Origin: Alphaproteobacteria bacterium
GTDB taxonomy: Bacteria; Pseudomonadota; Alphaproteobacteria; Kiloniellales; DSM-21159
Direction: 5' to 3'
Length of the DNA: 59,770 nucleotides
Assembly (NCBI GenBank): GCA_030433005.1
Contig: JAUILQ010000030.1
Location: 1-59,770 of the forward strand
Within the stretch, counting starts at the first letter, position 1; each line of letters opens with the position of its first letter. Both the position numbers and the translations under genes were made by a program. Below the pieces are notes generated by a model that saw only the letters and a program-made list of their open reading frames with translations, was not told the origin of the DNA and did not search any database. Shown here in pieces: positions 7,924 through 15,841 of this stretch.

Positions 7924-9120
7924 GTGCAGGACGACCCCGTGAGTATACCGGACATCCCCTTGGCCTATCGCGACGGTGTCGAGAAGGCGCGCCGTCTCGA
8001 CCCTGCGCTGGCGCAGGCCTATGCCCGCCACACCAGGATCGGCGACCCCGAGGCCGACGCCGTGATGGCGGCCCTCGCCGGCCACCCTTCCCGGCAGGTG
8101 CAGGACTGGATCCGGCGCGTGCTCGATCACGGCCCGGCCTCGGTGCCCGACGCACCGGCCGCGCTGCGCCAGTTCGTCGCCGGCATCGAGGCGCCGCCCG
8201 ACTGGTTCGAGGCCGAGCGTACGCTGGCCGGCTGCCGCGCCTTCCATCGCCACTCGGAGCTGCTGGTCGGCGCCTTCGTCGGCGCGGTGCTGATCGAGGG
8301 CTTCTCGACCCTGATCAGCCAGTCCTTCTGCGTCACCGGCCGTCTGGTCGACCAGGGCGTGATCCGCCTGAAGCAGAACAACCGCCATCTCGTCGAGATC
8401 TTCATTCCCGGCGGCCTGGAGCGTGACGGCGACGGCTGGAAGCTGTCGGTGCGGATCCGGCTGATGCATGCCCGCGTGCGCCTGCTGCTGGCCGCATCCG
8501 ACGACTGGAACGAGGCCGAGCTCGGCACGCCGCTCAGTTCGGCGCACATCGCCTTCGCGACGGCCTGCTTCTCCGGGCTTCTGCTGAAGCGTGCCGCCAT
8601 GCTGGGCGTCACCCTCGACGCCGAGGAGCGGGACTCCTTCATGCTGGTCTGGCGCTACGCCGGCCGGCTGATGGGCGTCCATCCCGAGCTCGCCTTCGAC
8701 GACGAGGCGGGAGCCCTGCACCTGCAAAGGGTCGGCGCGCTCTGCGAGCCGCCGCCGACCGACGAATCGATCATCCTCGCCAACTGCCTGATCAACTCGG
8801 CGCCCGTGGTCGCCGGCATCACCGAACCCGCGGCCCGGGACCGGCTGACCCGCCGCATCTACCGGGTGTCGCGCGCGCTGATCGGGGACGAGCTGGCCGA
8901 CGCGCTGAACTATCCGCCGATGGCCAGCTTCGGCGCCCTGACGGCGTTGCGCTGGAAGACCCGCGCCGAGCGCCTCGCCGGCCGCCTCTTTCCGGCCTTC
9001 GAGCAGTCCCGGCGGGCGAGCCAGTTCCAACGCATGCTGGAGGTCTCTTTCCACAGCGACCAGGGCATGGCCTACCGGCTGCCCGAGCACGTCCATGCCG
9101 AGCGGGACGTCGCCTCGTGA
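7924..9120 (+). CDS. MpaB/latex-clearing-protein-type haem oxygenase (DUF2236)
   Basis: A 398-residue protein of the ER-bound oxygenase MpaB / rubber oxygenase Lcp family (DUF2236). The diagnostic block is VRIRLMHARVR at residues 176-186. In Lcp enzymes the His of this block (H182 here) is the axial haem b ligand and the flanking Arg residues are conserved. Family members cleave C=C bonds of polyisoprenoid or farnesyl chains with O2. No signal peptide is visible, so it is likely cytosolic or peripheral. The GTG start at 7924 is used, with an alternative GTG at 7939. Its stop overlaps the sulfotransferase start. The 191 bases upstream hold no recognised gene. Confidence 0.82.
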   Translation: MQDDPVSIPDIPLAYRDGVEKARRLDPALAQAYARHTRIGDPEADAVMAALAGHPSRQVQDWIRRVLDHGPASVPDAPAALRQFVAGIEAPPDWFEAERTLAGCRAFHRHSELLVGAFVGAVLIEGFSTLISQSFCVTGRLVDQGVIRLKQNNRHLVEIFIPGGLERDGDGWKLSVRIRLMHARVRLLLAASDDWNEAELGTPLSSAHIAFATACFSGLLLKRAAMLGVTLDAEERDSFMLVWRYAGRLMGVHPELAFDDEAGALHLQRVGALCEPPPTDESIILANCLINSAPVVAGITEPAARDRLTRRIYRVSRALIGDELADALNYPPMASFGALTALRWKTRAERLAGRLFPAFEQSRRASQFQRMLEVSFHSDQGMAYRLPEHVHAERDVAS

Positions 9121-10187
9121 GCGCCGTCGCGACCCCGCCGGCGCCAGCCCCCGCCGGCGGCCCGATCGCGCCGGTTTTGATCCTCAGCACCGGCCGCTGC
9201 GGCTCGACCATGATCTCGGACCTGCTGAGCCGCCACCCCGGCGTGCTCAGCCTCTCGGAGTTCTTCGTGCCGCTCGGCGCCCAGGCCTTCGCCTGGCCGC
9301 GGCCCGACGGCGAGCGCATGTGGCGCACGCTCAGCCGGCAGAGCCGCCCCCTGCACGCCATGCTGAAGGACGGCAAGGTCGTCGAGGAGAACCTCTACCG
9401 CTTCGACGCGCCGGGCGCCCGTTTCGGCCCCGCCGACCTGCCGCCGATCCTGGCGGTCACCCTGCCGCATCTGAGCGACGACCCCCAGGGCCTGTTCGAC
9501 GAGCTCGAACCGCTCGTGCGTGCCCAGCCGCGCCGGCCGCTCGCCGAGCACTACCGCCTGCTGTTCGGCCACCTGATGGCGCGCTTCGGCCGGCGTGTCT
9601 GGGTCGAGCGCTCGGGCGGCTCGCTGATGCACGCGGCCAAGCTGCTGCGGCTGTTCCCCGAGGCCCGGGTCGTGCACATCTGCCGCGACGGACGCGACAC
9701 CGCGATGTCGATGAGCCGGCACCACAACTTCCGGGTCCTGCTCGGCGCCATCCTCAAGGTCCGCAGTCTCGGCTTCGACGCGCAGCGCGCCTTCCTCAAG
9801 TCCAGGGGCAGCCCGCTCGAGCTCTGGATCAACGAGCAGGCCTTCCGCCTGCTCGACGTCGACGCGCTGGCGGCCCGCCCGACGCTGACGGACTTCGGCG
9901 CCTTCTGGAGCGACCTGGAGCTGGTCGGGCGCCGCGTGCTCGGCGCGCTGCCGCAGGAGCGCCTGATGAGCCTGCGCTTCGAGGACGTGCAGGCCGATCC
10001 GCACGAGACGCTCGGCAGGCTGATCCGCTTCATCGATCCCTCGCTGGAGGACGCGGCCTGGCTCGACGAGGTCGCGGCGATCCCGCGGGCGGCCCGCTCG
10101 AAGTACCTCGAGCTGCCGGAGGGCGAGCGCGCGGCGCTGACCCGCGCCTGCGCGCCCGGCCTCGAGCTGCTGGGCTACGTGCCGTGA
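9117..10187 (+). CDS. Sulfotransferase-family protein
   Basis: A 356-residue PAPS-dependent sulfotransferase fold. The 5'-phosphosulfate loop is LSTGRCGSTMIS (about residues 23-34), and the 3'-phosphate block R190-DGRDTAM-S198 is intact (RDGRDTAMSMSRHH). This is the Sulfotransfer_1/3 type found in many bacterial small-molecule and glycan sulfotransferases. The GTG start at 9117 overlaps the stop of the oxygenase gene, and its own stop overlaps the next start, so three proteins are translationally coupled. The acceptor could be the product of the adjacent oxygenase; that is inference. Confidence 0.85.
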   Translation: MSAVATPPAPAPAGGPIAPVLILSTGRCGSTMISDLLSRHPGVLSLSEFFVPLGAQAFAWPRPDGERMWRTLSRQSRPLHAMLKDGKVVEENLYRFDAPGARFGPADLPPILAVTLPHLSDDPQGLFDELEPLVRAQPRRPLAEHYRLLFGHLMARFGRRVWVERSGGSLMHAAKLLRLFPEARVVHICRDGRDTAMSMSRHHNFRVLLGAILKVRSLGFDAQRAFLKSRGSPLELWINEQAFRLLDVDALAARPTLTDFGAFWSDLELVGRRVLGALPQERLMSLRFEDVQADPHETLGRLIRFIDPSLEDAAWLDEVAAIPRAARSKYLELPEGERAALTRACAPGLELLGYVP

Positions 10188-11164
10188 GCGGCAGCCGCTG
10201 CCCGCTCGACCCGGCGACGGCCGAGGCGCTGGCGATCCTGCAGCGCACCTTCCAGTGCCCGGCCGCCGACGGCTCCGTGACGCGGCAGTTCCACGCCAAG
10301 ACCCACGCCTGCCTGCGCGGCTTCTTCCAGGTCGAGCCGGCCGGCGATCCGGCGCTGCGCCACGGCCTCTTCGCCGCGCCGGGGCGCTACGAGGCGGTGG
10401 CGCGCTTCTCCAGCTCCTTCTTCGAGGACGACCGCACGCCCGACGGGCGTGGCCTGGCGATCAAGCTGACGGGGGTCGAGGGCGAGGTCTGCGAGGGCGC
10501 GCCGGCCGGACAGCAGGACTTCGTGCTGCTCGACCAGCCGGCCCAGCCGTTCCGCACCGCGGCCGACGCCCTGGAGCTGTTCCGCAGCCTCGACGGCCTC
10601 GCGGTGACGCCGGCGCGCCTGCTCGCGCCGGCCTACACCTTCCCCGGCTGGAATCCGCTGCGCGTGCGCTGGCACTACCTGCGCCTGCTGCTGGCGAGCG
10701 GCTGGCTCCACGCGCGCACCAGGGACCTGGCGCGCTCCAGCTTCTCCAGCGGCACGCCCTATCGCCTGGGCGGGAGCGCGGTAAAGTACGTCTGCCGAGC
10801 CGTCGCCGGCCAGCGCCAAGGGGCTCCGGCCCCCGGCCGCGACTTCCGCGAACGCCTCGCCAGCGCCCTCGCGGCGAGCCCGCTCGCCTTCGACTTTTTC
10901 CTGCAGCCGCGCGCCGGCGAAGGCGAGCGCATCGACGACGCAGCCCAGGTCTGGAAAGGCCCGCTGGTGCGGGTCGGTCGCCTGGAGATCCCGCCGCAGC
11001 CGGTCGAGCCGGGTGTCGCGCTGGGCGACCGCCTGGCGTTCAGTCCCTGGAACTGCCTCGCCGCCCACGAGCCGCTCGGCTCGGTCAATGCCCTGCGGCG
11101 CCACGCCTACGCGGCCTCGGCCGCGAACCGCGGCGGCGACCCGGTGTTCGCCGAAGCCCCGTGA
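10184..11164 (+). CDS. Catalase-related haem protein (SrpA/catalase-like family)
   Basis: A 326-residue protein resembling the short catalase-like family rather than true catalase (~480 residues or more). The N-terminal block RQFHAKTHACLRG contains H41 at the position of the catalase distal His, followed by PGRYEAVARFSSS and PDGRGLAIKLTGVEGE, all typical of this group. Such proteins share the catalase barrel and are suspected to act as peroxidases or allene-oxide-synthase-like enzymes on lipid hydroperoxides; catalytic activity here is unproven. The GTG start at 10184 overlaps the sulfotransferase stop. DUF2165 follows 17 bases later. Confidence 0.82.
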   Translation: MSGSRCPLDPATAEALAILQRTFQCPAADGSVTRQFHAKTHACLRGFFQVEPAGDPALRHGLFAAPGRYEAVARFSSSFFEDDRTPDGRGLAIKLTGVEGEVCEGAPAGQQDFVLLDQPAQPFRTAADALELFRSLDGLAVTPARLLAPAYTFPGWNPLRVRWHYLRLLLASGWLHARTRDLARSSFSSGTPYRLGGSAVKYVCRAVAGQRQGAPAPGRDFRERLASALAASPLAFDFFLQPRAGEGERIDDAAQVWKGPLVRVGRLEIPPQPVEPGVALGDRLAFSPWNCLAAHEPLGSVNALRRHAYAASAANRGGDPVFAEAP

Positions 11165-11181
11165 CCCGGCAGGAGGGTCCA

Positions 11182-11679
11182 ATGCTCGCCGTTCCGTCTC
11201 TGCCCCGCCTCGCCCGGATGCTGGCCCTGGCGGGCATCGCGCTCCACCTCAGCCTGGCCGCGCTCGGCAACGTCGTCGACTACGGCACGAACCAAGCCTT
11301 CGTGCAGCACGTGCTGTCGATGGACACGACCTTCGGCAAGCCCGCCCTGATGGGCCGCGCGATCACCGATCCCGCCGTCCAGCAGCTGGCCTACCTCGCG
11401 ATCATCGCCGCCGAGACGCTCGGCGCCCTGCTGCTCTGGGCCGGCCTGGTCCGGCTCTGGCTGGCGCGCGCGGCGGGCACCGAGGCCTGGCAGGCAGCGA
11501 AGGGCCTGGCGATCCTCGCGCTGGTCTGGGCCTTCTCGATCTGGGTCGTCGGCTTCATCGCGATCGGCGGCGAATGGTTCGCGATGTGGCAGTCGGAGCA
11601 GTGGAACGGCCAGGCCGCCGCGACCCGCTTCGCCACGATCACCGGCCTCGTCCTGCTGTTCGTCGCCCAGCGCGAGTAG
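11182..11679 (+). CDS. DUF2165 family small integral membrane protein
   Basis: A 165-residue protein with about four transmembrane helices and the DUF2165 signature: NVVDYGTNQAFVQHVLSMD, MGRAITDP, LAYLAIIAAETLGALLL and WFAMWQSEQWNGQ. The family function is unknown. The ATG at 11182 follows AGGAGG at ideal spacing. It is the fourth gene of the oxygenase-sulfotransferase-catalase-like cassette and may act as its membrane anchor or electron-transfer partner, which is only inference from position. Confidence 0.85.
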   Translation: MLAVPSLPRLARMLALAGIALHLSLAALGNVVDYGTNQAFVQHVLSMDTTFGKPALMGRAITDPAVQQLAYLAIIAAETLGALLLWAGLVRLWLARAAGTEAWQAAKGLAILALVWAFSIWVVGFIAIGGEWFAMWQSEQWNGQAAATRFATITGLVLLFVAQRE

Positions 11680-11692
11680 GCCGCCGTCCCGC

Positions 11693-12061
11693 TCAGCGTC
11701 GCCGCCGGCCGGCCCCCCGTCCCTTCCTGTCCCGCGGCGGCCGCTTGCGGCGGCGGCCGAGGCGCACAGCCTGGCCGACCAGCCAGTTGAGCCCCTCGCC
11801 GCCCAGGAAGGCGATGGCCAACCACTGCACGAGGGTGCGCAGGTAGACGAAGGGGCTTTCCCAGTAGTCCGGCAGACCGCCGCTCAGGACCACCCAGCCG
11901 AGGATGAAGATCACCGGCCCGTAGTACCAGTAGCGCAGCCAGGCGTGGCCGCCGTCGGCGCGCCCGAAGGTCCGCCAGAGCCGCCAGGCCATCAGCGCCG
12001 CGGCGGCCCCGACGATGACCCAGACCAGGATCTCCGCCGTGGTCCGGCCGATCTCGATCAC
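11693..12061 (-). CDS. Small membrane protein of unknown function
   Basis: A 122-residue protein with three hydrophobic segments (about residues 8-27, 46-63, 76-93), a WLRYWYYGPV block and a strongly basic C-terminal tail (RRRKRPPRDRKGRGAGRRRR). The GTG start at 12061 is tentative. It is convergent with DUF2165 and divergent from the cupin gene. I do not recognise the family. The basic tail could contact nucleic acid or phospholipid, or could just follow the positive-inside rule. Confidence 0.6.
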   Translation of the reverse strand: MIEIGRTTAEILVWVIVGAAAALMAWRLWRTFGRADGGHAWLRYWYYGPVIFILGWVVLSGGLPDYWESPFVYLRTLVQWLAIAFLGGEGLNWLVGQAVRLGRRRKRPPRDRKGRGAGRRRR

Positions 12062-12180
12062 CGCGCCCTCTCCCGGACGTCGCGGCGCGGGGAGGCTGAC
12101 AAAGCGGCCGCGATGCGGAATCCTGGGGCATCGGGCGACGCCCGGCGGCGCGCGGCGCGGCAGAAACCTGGAGGACAGCC

Positions 12181-12690
12181 TTGGCGGACGACACTCACGA
12201 TCACGAGACCCGACATCCGGACGAGACCCCCTGGAAGCACGACGGCGTGCGCGTGATCAAGGGCGACCGGCTCGATTCCAACACGCCGCAGACGCCCGGC
12301 ATGTTCCGCCAGGCGGCGATCAACCATGCGCGCGTCGGCGCCCAGAAGATCTGGGCCGGCACCGTGGCGATCGAGCCCAACGCCAAGACCGGCGTCCATC
12401 ACCACGGCGCCCTGGAGAGCGTGATCTTCGTGGTCCGCGGCCGGGCCCGCATGCGCTGGGGCGAGCGCCTGGAGTTCGTCGCCGAGGCCGAGGCCGGCGA
12501 CTTCATCTTCGTGCCGCCCTACGTGCCGCACCAGGAGATCAACGCCGACCCGGACAACCCGCTGGAGTGCGTGCTGGTGCGCTCCGACAACGAGGCGGTG
12601 GTCGTCAACATCACCGACGTCGACCCGGTCGAGGAGCCCGAGGCCGTCTACTGGGTCGACCCGATCCACAAGCACCCGGACGGCGCCTGA
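12181..12690 (+). CDS. Cupin-domain protein
   Basis: A 169-residue single-domain cupin. Motif 1 gives the metal-ligand pattern H73-H74-H75..E79 (VHHHGALESVIFVV), and motif 2 GDFIFVPPYVPHQE supplies H117, so a mononuclear metal site is likely intact. The closest recognisable type is the uncharacterised cupin_2 group that often stands alone. The start is TTG 12181, preceded by TGGAGGAC; no ATG is available near the conserved N-terminus. The charged N-terminal leader (DDTHDHETRHPDE) is cytosolic in character. Substrate unknown. Confidence 0.85.
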   Translation: MADDTHDHETRHPDETPWKHDGVRVIKGDRLDSNTPQTPGMFRQAAINHARVGAQKIWAGTVAIEPNAKTGVHHHGALESVIFVVRGRARMRWGERLEFVAEAEAGDFIFVPPYVPHQEINADPDNPLECVLVRSDNEAVVVNITDVDPVEEPEAVYWVDPIHKHPDGA

Positions 12691-12726
12691 GGCCGCGGCC
12701 GGCGTGGGGCTTGCTTACCCGGGCCC

Positions 12727-13077
12727 TCAGTCCGACGCGATGGCGCAGCGGCGGGTCGGCTGCTCGGGTCGCTCGAAGCGCGCGCTGTCGCCCTTGACCC
12801 AGAAGACCGTTTCCCCTGCCGCCGCCTCGGCGGCGTAGCGGGCGCCGGAGCCGGAGCGGGCACGCGGCAGCAGCAGTTCCTCGGTGCCAAGATCGAGGAC
12901 GGCCCGCGCCGGCTCGTCGTTGAGGAAGGTGACCGCGACCGGGCCGCCCGCCGGCGAACAGGAAACCGCGAAGGGACCGAGGCGCTCGCCGCTCTCCGCG
13001 CCGCTCTCCGCACCGCTGCAAGCCGCCGCGAGGCAGAGCAGGCCGAGGGCGACGAGGGGCTTCGCGGCGGCCGGCAT
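12727..13077 (-). CDS. MliC-like (membrane-bound lysozyme inhibitor) lipoprotein
   Basis: A 116-residue protein with a signal peptide ending in a lipobox-like LAAAC (C20), so it is probably lipid-anchored in the periplasm. The mature part has one MliC-type beta domain: VTFLNDEPARAVLDLG, LPRARSGSGARYAAE and FWVKGDSARF, then a C-terminal Cys that can pair with the Cys in AVSCSPAGG. MliC proteins inhibit c-type lysozyme. The SGSGARY segment corresponds to the SGAKY-like loop that enters the lysozyme active site. The ATG at 13077 is preceded by GGGGGAGG. Confidence 0.72.
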   Translation of the reverse strand: MPAAAKPLVALGLLCLAAACSGAESGAESGERLGPFAVSCSPAGGPVAVTFLNDEPARAVLDLGTEELLLPRARSGSGARYAAEAAAGETVFWVKGDSARFERPEQPTRRCAIASD

Positions 13078-13094
13078 CGCCTCCCCCGCGGCGC

Positions 13095-14090
13095 TCAGTC
13101 GGACGCGCGCTGGCGGTGATGGTCGCGCACCGCCAGCGAGGCGATGCAGGCGAGGCCGCGGAACTGCAGCGGCATGACGAAGCGATGCCAGGAGTCGAGC
13201 CGCGTCACGCCCTCGACCAGGACCGGGCCGCTCGCCGCCTCGAGCAGGGGCGTCGCGCGCTGCTGCACGCCGAGGAAGGCCTGGGCCGTGGCGCGGTCGA
13301 GCGCCGCGTCGGGCAGGCCGAACTGGCCGACCAGCGTGCGCGCGAAGGCCTCGCCCCAGAGCTCGGCCGGCGGCGTGCGCTCGCCGCAGTAGAGATAGGG
13401 GAAGCCCTCGGCGGTCGGCACCAGGATCTGCAGCCAGGGGAGCAGGCGCTGGAAGCCGGTCTCGTCGTCCGAGACGCGGCCGGCCGTGCGGTCGTACCAT
13501 TCCAGCGCCTCGCGGTAGACGCCGTGGTGGGCCCGCAGGCTGTCGGCGCCGCGCGGCTCGAAGCGGAAGCGGCGCTGCCGCTGGCCCGCCGGCTGCGGCG
13601 GCTGCGGGCGGCCGGGCGCGCGCTCGACCAGATGCTCGATGCGCTGCAGGGCCCGGGCCAGCTCGTCGAGCTGGCGCCCGCCGCCCTGGCGGCGCAGCAG
13701 CCCCTCGACCAGGCCGCCGAAGCGCTGGACCTGGCCGATCACCCGGTTGACGTCGTCGAGCTGGCCGTCGTCGAGGTCGTCGACCCGCTCGGCGCCGTAG
13801 CGCTCGCGCAGGTACTCCTGGACCAGCTCGGCGAGCTCCAGGCCGAGGTGCGCCAGCGCCGGGTCCGCCGCGGGACGACCGAACAGCAGGCTGCGCAGCT
13901 CGACGCCGTAGAGGCCCGAGGCCCCGAGCAACTGGCCGACGGTCGCGTCGCGCTCGCCGCTCTCGATCTGCTCCAGCGCGTCCGTCGACAGGCCGAGAGC
14001 GGAGGCCGCGCGATCCGGCGCGAGGCGCCCGCGGGCTTCGCGAACCCGCTGCGCCAGGCCGCCGGGCGGCTGTGTCCTCCACTCGTCCAT
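13095..14090 (-). CDS. HTH (XRE-like) protein with a large uncharacterised C-terminal region
   Basis: A 331-residue protein. Residues ~11-65 (LAQRVREARG..LGLSTDALEQIESGERDATVGQLLGASG) form an XRE/Cro-type helix-turn-helix. Residues ~75-150 are helical and charged, possibly coiled coil, with an RQGGGRQLDELARALQRIEHLVE segment. The last ~160 residues (EALEWYDRTAGR.., LQILVPTAEGFPYLYCGERTP.., WHRFVMPLQFRGLACIASLAV) look like a PAS/LuxR-type sensory or regulatory domain that I cannot name. The ATG at 14090 is chosen. It is divergent from ggt across 175 bases and could regulate it; untested. Confidence 0.7.
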   Translation of the reverse strand: MDEWRTQPPGGLAQRVREARGRLAPDRAASALGLSTDALEQIESGERDATVGQLLGASGLYGVELRSLLFGRPAADPALAHLGLELAELVQEYLRERYGAERVDDLDDGQLDDVNRVIGQVQRFGGLVEGLLRRQGGGRQLDELARALQRIEHLVERAPGRPQPPQPAGQRQRRFRFEPRGADSLRAHHGVYREALEWYDRTAGRVSDDETGFQRLLPWLQILVPTAEGFPYLYCGERTPPAELWGEAFARTLVGQFGLPDAALDRATAQAFLGVQQRATPLLEAASGPVLVEGVTRLDSWHRFVMPLQFRGLACIASLAVRDHHRQRASD

Positions 14091-14265
14091 AAGCGATGAT
14101 TGCCAGCTTTCCTGCGGTCCGTCCAGGCGGTTCGCCCGTAGCGCGACCAAACGCCGGGCGACACCCCCGGCGCGCAGCCCGGCCCGGCGCGGTCGGCCGG
14201 CTTGCGCGGCGCCGGCGAATCGTCAGACTGCTGGGCGTCGTCCGCAGCAGAGGATTCCCGCGCCG

Positions 14266-15840
14266 ATGAGCAGCTTTTCCGCCTCCCAGGTCGTGCGCAA
14301 GCCGGCCGTCTCCGGCCCCGGCGGGCTGGTCGCCGCCCAGCACCGCCAGGCCGCGGAGGTCGGCGCCGAGGTGCTGGCGGCCGGCGGCGACGCCCTGGAC
14401 GCCGCGGTCGCGACCTCCTTCGCGCTCGGCGTGCTGGAGCCCTGGATGAGCGGGCCGGCCGGCGGCGGCGCCATGATGCTGTGGCGCGCGAAGGAGCGGC
14501 AGGCGCACTGCGTGTTCTACGGCATGCGCGCGCCGGCCGGCCTCGACCCGGCCGACTACCCGCTGTCCGGCGGCACGGTCTCCGACGATCTCTTTCCCTG
14601 GGCCGCCGTCGTCGGCGATCGCAACGTGCGCGGCGCCACCGCGGTCGCCGTCCCCGGCCTGGTCGACGGCATCGGCCTCGCCCACGGCCGCTTCGGCCGC
14701 CTGCCCTGGCGCGAGCTGCTGCAGCCGGCGGTCGGCCTCGCCCGCCGCGGCCTGCAGGTCGACTGGTACGCGGCCCTGATGATCGCCTCGGCGACCCGCG
14801 TGCTGGCCGAGGACCCCGACGCCGCGGCGCTGTTCCTGGAGGACGGCCGGTGGCCGACGATCGCCGGCTGGACGGCGCTGTCGGACAAGCGCATCGACCT
14901 CTCGCGAATGGCCGACACGCTGTCCGAGATCGCCGACAAGGGCCCGCGCGAACTCTACGACGGCGAGGTCGGCCGGGCGCTGGCCGCCGACGTCCGGGCC
15001 AAGGGCGGCAGCCTCAGCCACGAGGACCTCAAGGCCTACCGGGCCGAGCTGCAGCAGCCGCTGGAGATCGCCTACCGGGGCGGGCACGTCCATGCCGCCC
15101 CGCGGCTGACCGCCGGGCCGACCCTGGCCGACGTGCTGGGCCGCCTGGAGACGGCGCTGACGCCGGGCGCGGCGCCGGACGGCACCGCCTACGCCGCCTA
15201 CGCCGAGGCCCTGGACGCCGCCTACGCGAAGCGCCTCTCCGGTATGGGTGACAGTGACGGTGAAAGCCCCGAGGCTCCGGCCTGCACGACGCACTTCTCG
15301 GTGGTCGACCGCGAGGGCAACATGGCGGCGGTCACCCAGACCCTGCTGTCGAGCTTCGGGGCGCGCTGCGTCTCGCCGACGACCGGCCTGCTGCTCAACA
15401 ACGGCATCATGTGGTTCGATCCCGAGCCGGGCCGGCCGAACTCCCTGGCGCCGGGCAAGCGCTGCCTGATGAACGTCTGCCCGGTGGTCGGCGCGGACGC
15501 CGCCGGCCGGCGCTTCGCGCTCGGCGCCTCGGGCGGACGCAAGATCATGCCGGCGGTCGCCCAGCTGACCTCCTTCCTGGCCGACTACGGCATGAGCCTG
15601 GAGGAGGCCTTCCACCAGCCGCGCATCGACGTCTCCGGCGGGACCGCCGCGGTCGCCGACGAGAGCCTGCCGGCCGGGACGCTGGCGGCCCTGCGCGCCG
15701 GCCGCGAGGTCGTGACGACCAAGCGCACGGTCTTCCCCTACGCCTTCGCCTGCCCGGCCGGCGTGCTGAGCGACGGCGCGACGAACTGGGGCGCCAGCGA
15801 GCCGCTGTCGCCCTGGGGCGACGCGGTCGCCGAGGCCTGA
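14266..15840 (+). CDS. ggt: Gamma-glutamyltransferase family protein (Ntn-hydrolase)
   Basis: A 524-residue protein of the GGT/cephalosporin acylase family. The autoprocessing site is conserved: CTTHFSVVDREGNM, with T341 as the predicted N-terminal nucleophile of the small subunit after cleavage, and downstream GLLLNNGIMWFDP and ASGGRKIMPAVAQ. The large-subunit segment starts AAQHRQAAEVGAEVLAAGGDALDAAVA. No clear signal peptide is seen, unlike periplasmic E. coli Ggt, so it is probably cytosolic. It is somewhat shorter than Ggt (580). Likely acts on gamma-glutamyl compounds or an acyl analogue; the exact substrate is unknown. Confidence 0.87.
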   Translation: MSSFSASQVVRKPAVSGPGGLVAAQHRQAAEVGAEVLAAGGDALDAAVATSFALGVLEPWMSGPAGGGAMMLWRAKERQAHCVFYGMRAPAGLDPADYPLSGGTVSDDLFPWAAVVGDRNVRGATAVAVPGLVDGIGLAHGRFGRLPWRELLQPAVGLARRGLQVDWYAALMIASATRVLAEDPDAAALFLEDGRWPTIAGWTALSDKRIDLSRMADTLSEIADKGPRELYDGEVGRALAADVRAKGGSLSHEDLKAYRAELQQPLEIAYRGGHVHAAPRLTAGPTLADVLGRLETALTPGAAPDGTAYAAYAEALDAAYAKRLSGMGDSDGESPEAPACTTHFSVVDREGNMAAVTQTLLSSFGARCVSPTTGLLLNNGIMWFDPEPGRPNSLAPGKRCLMNVCPVVGADAAGRRFALGASGGRKIMPAVAQLTSFLADYGMSLEEAFHQPRIDVSGGTAAVADESLPAGTLAALRAGREVVTTKRTVFPYAFACPAGVLSDGATNWGASEPLSPWGDAVAEA

Positions 15841-15841
15841 G

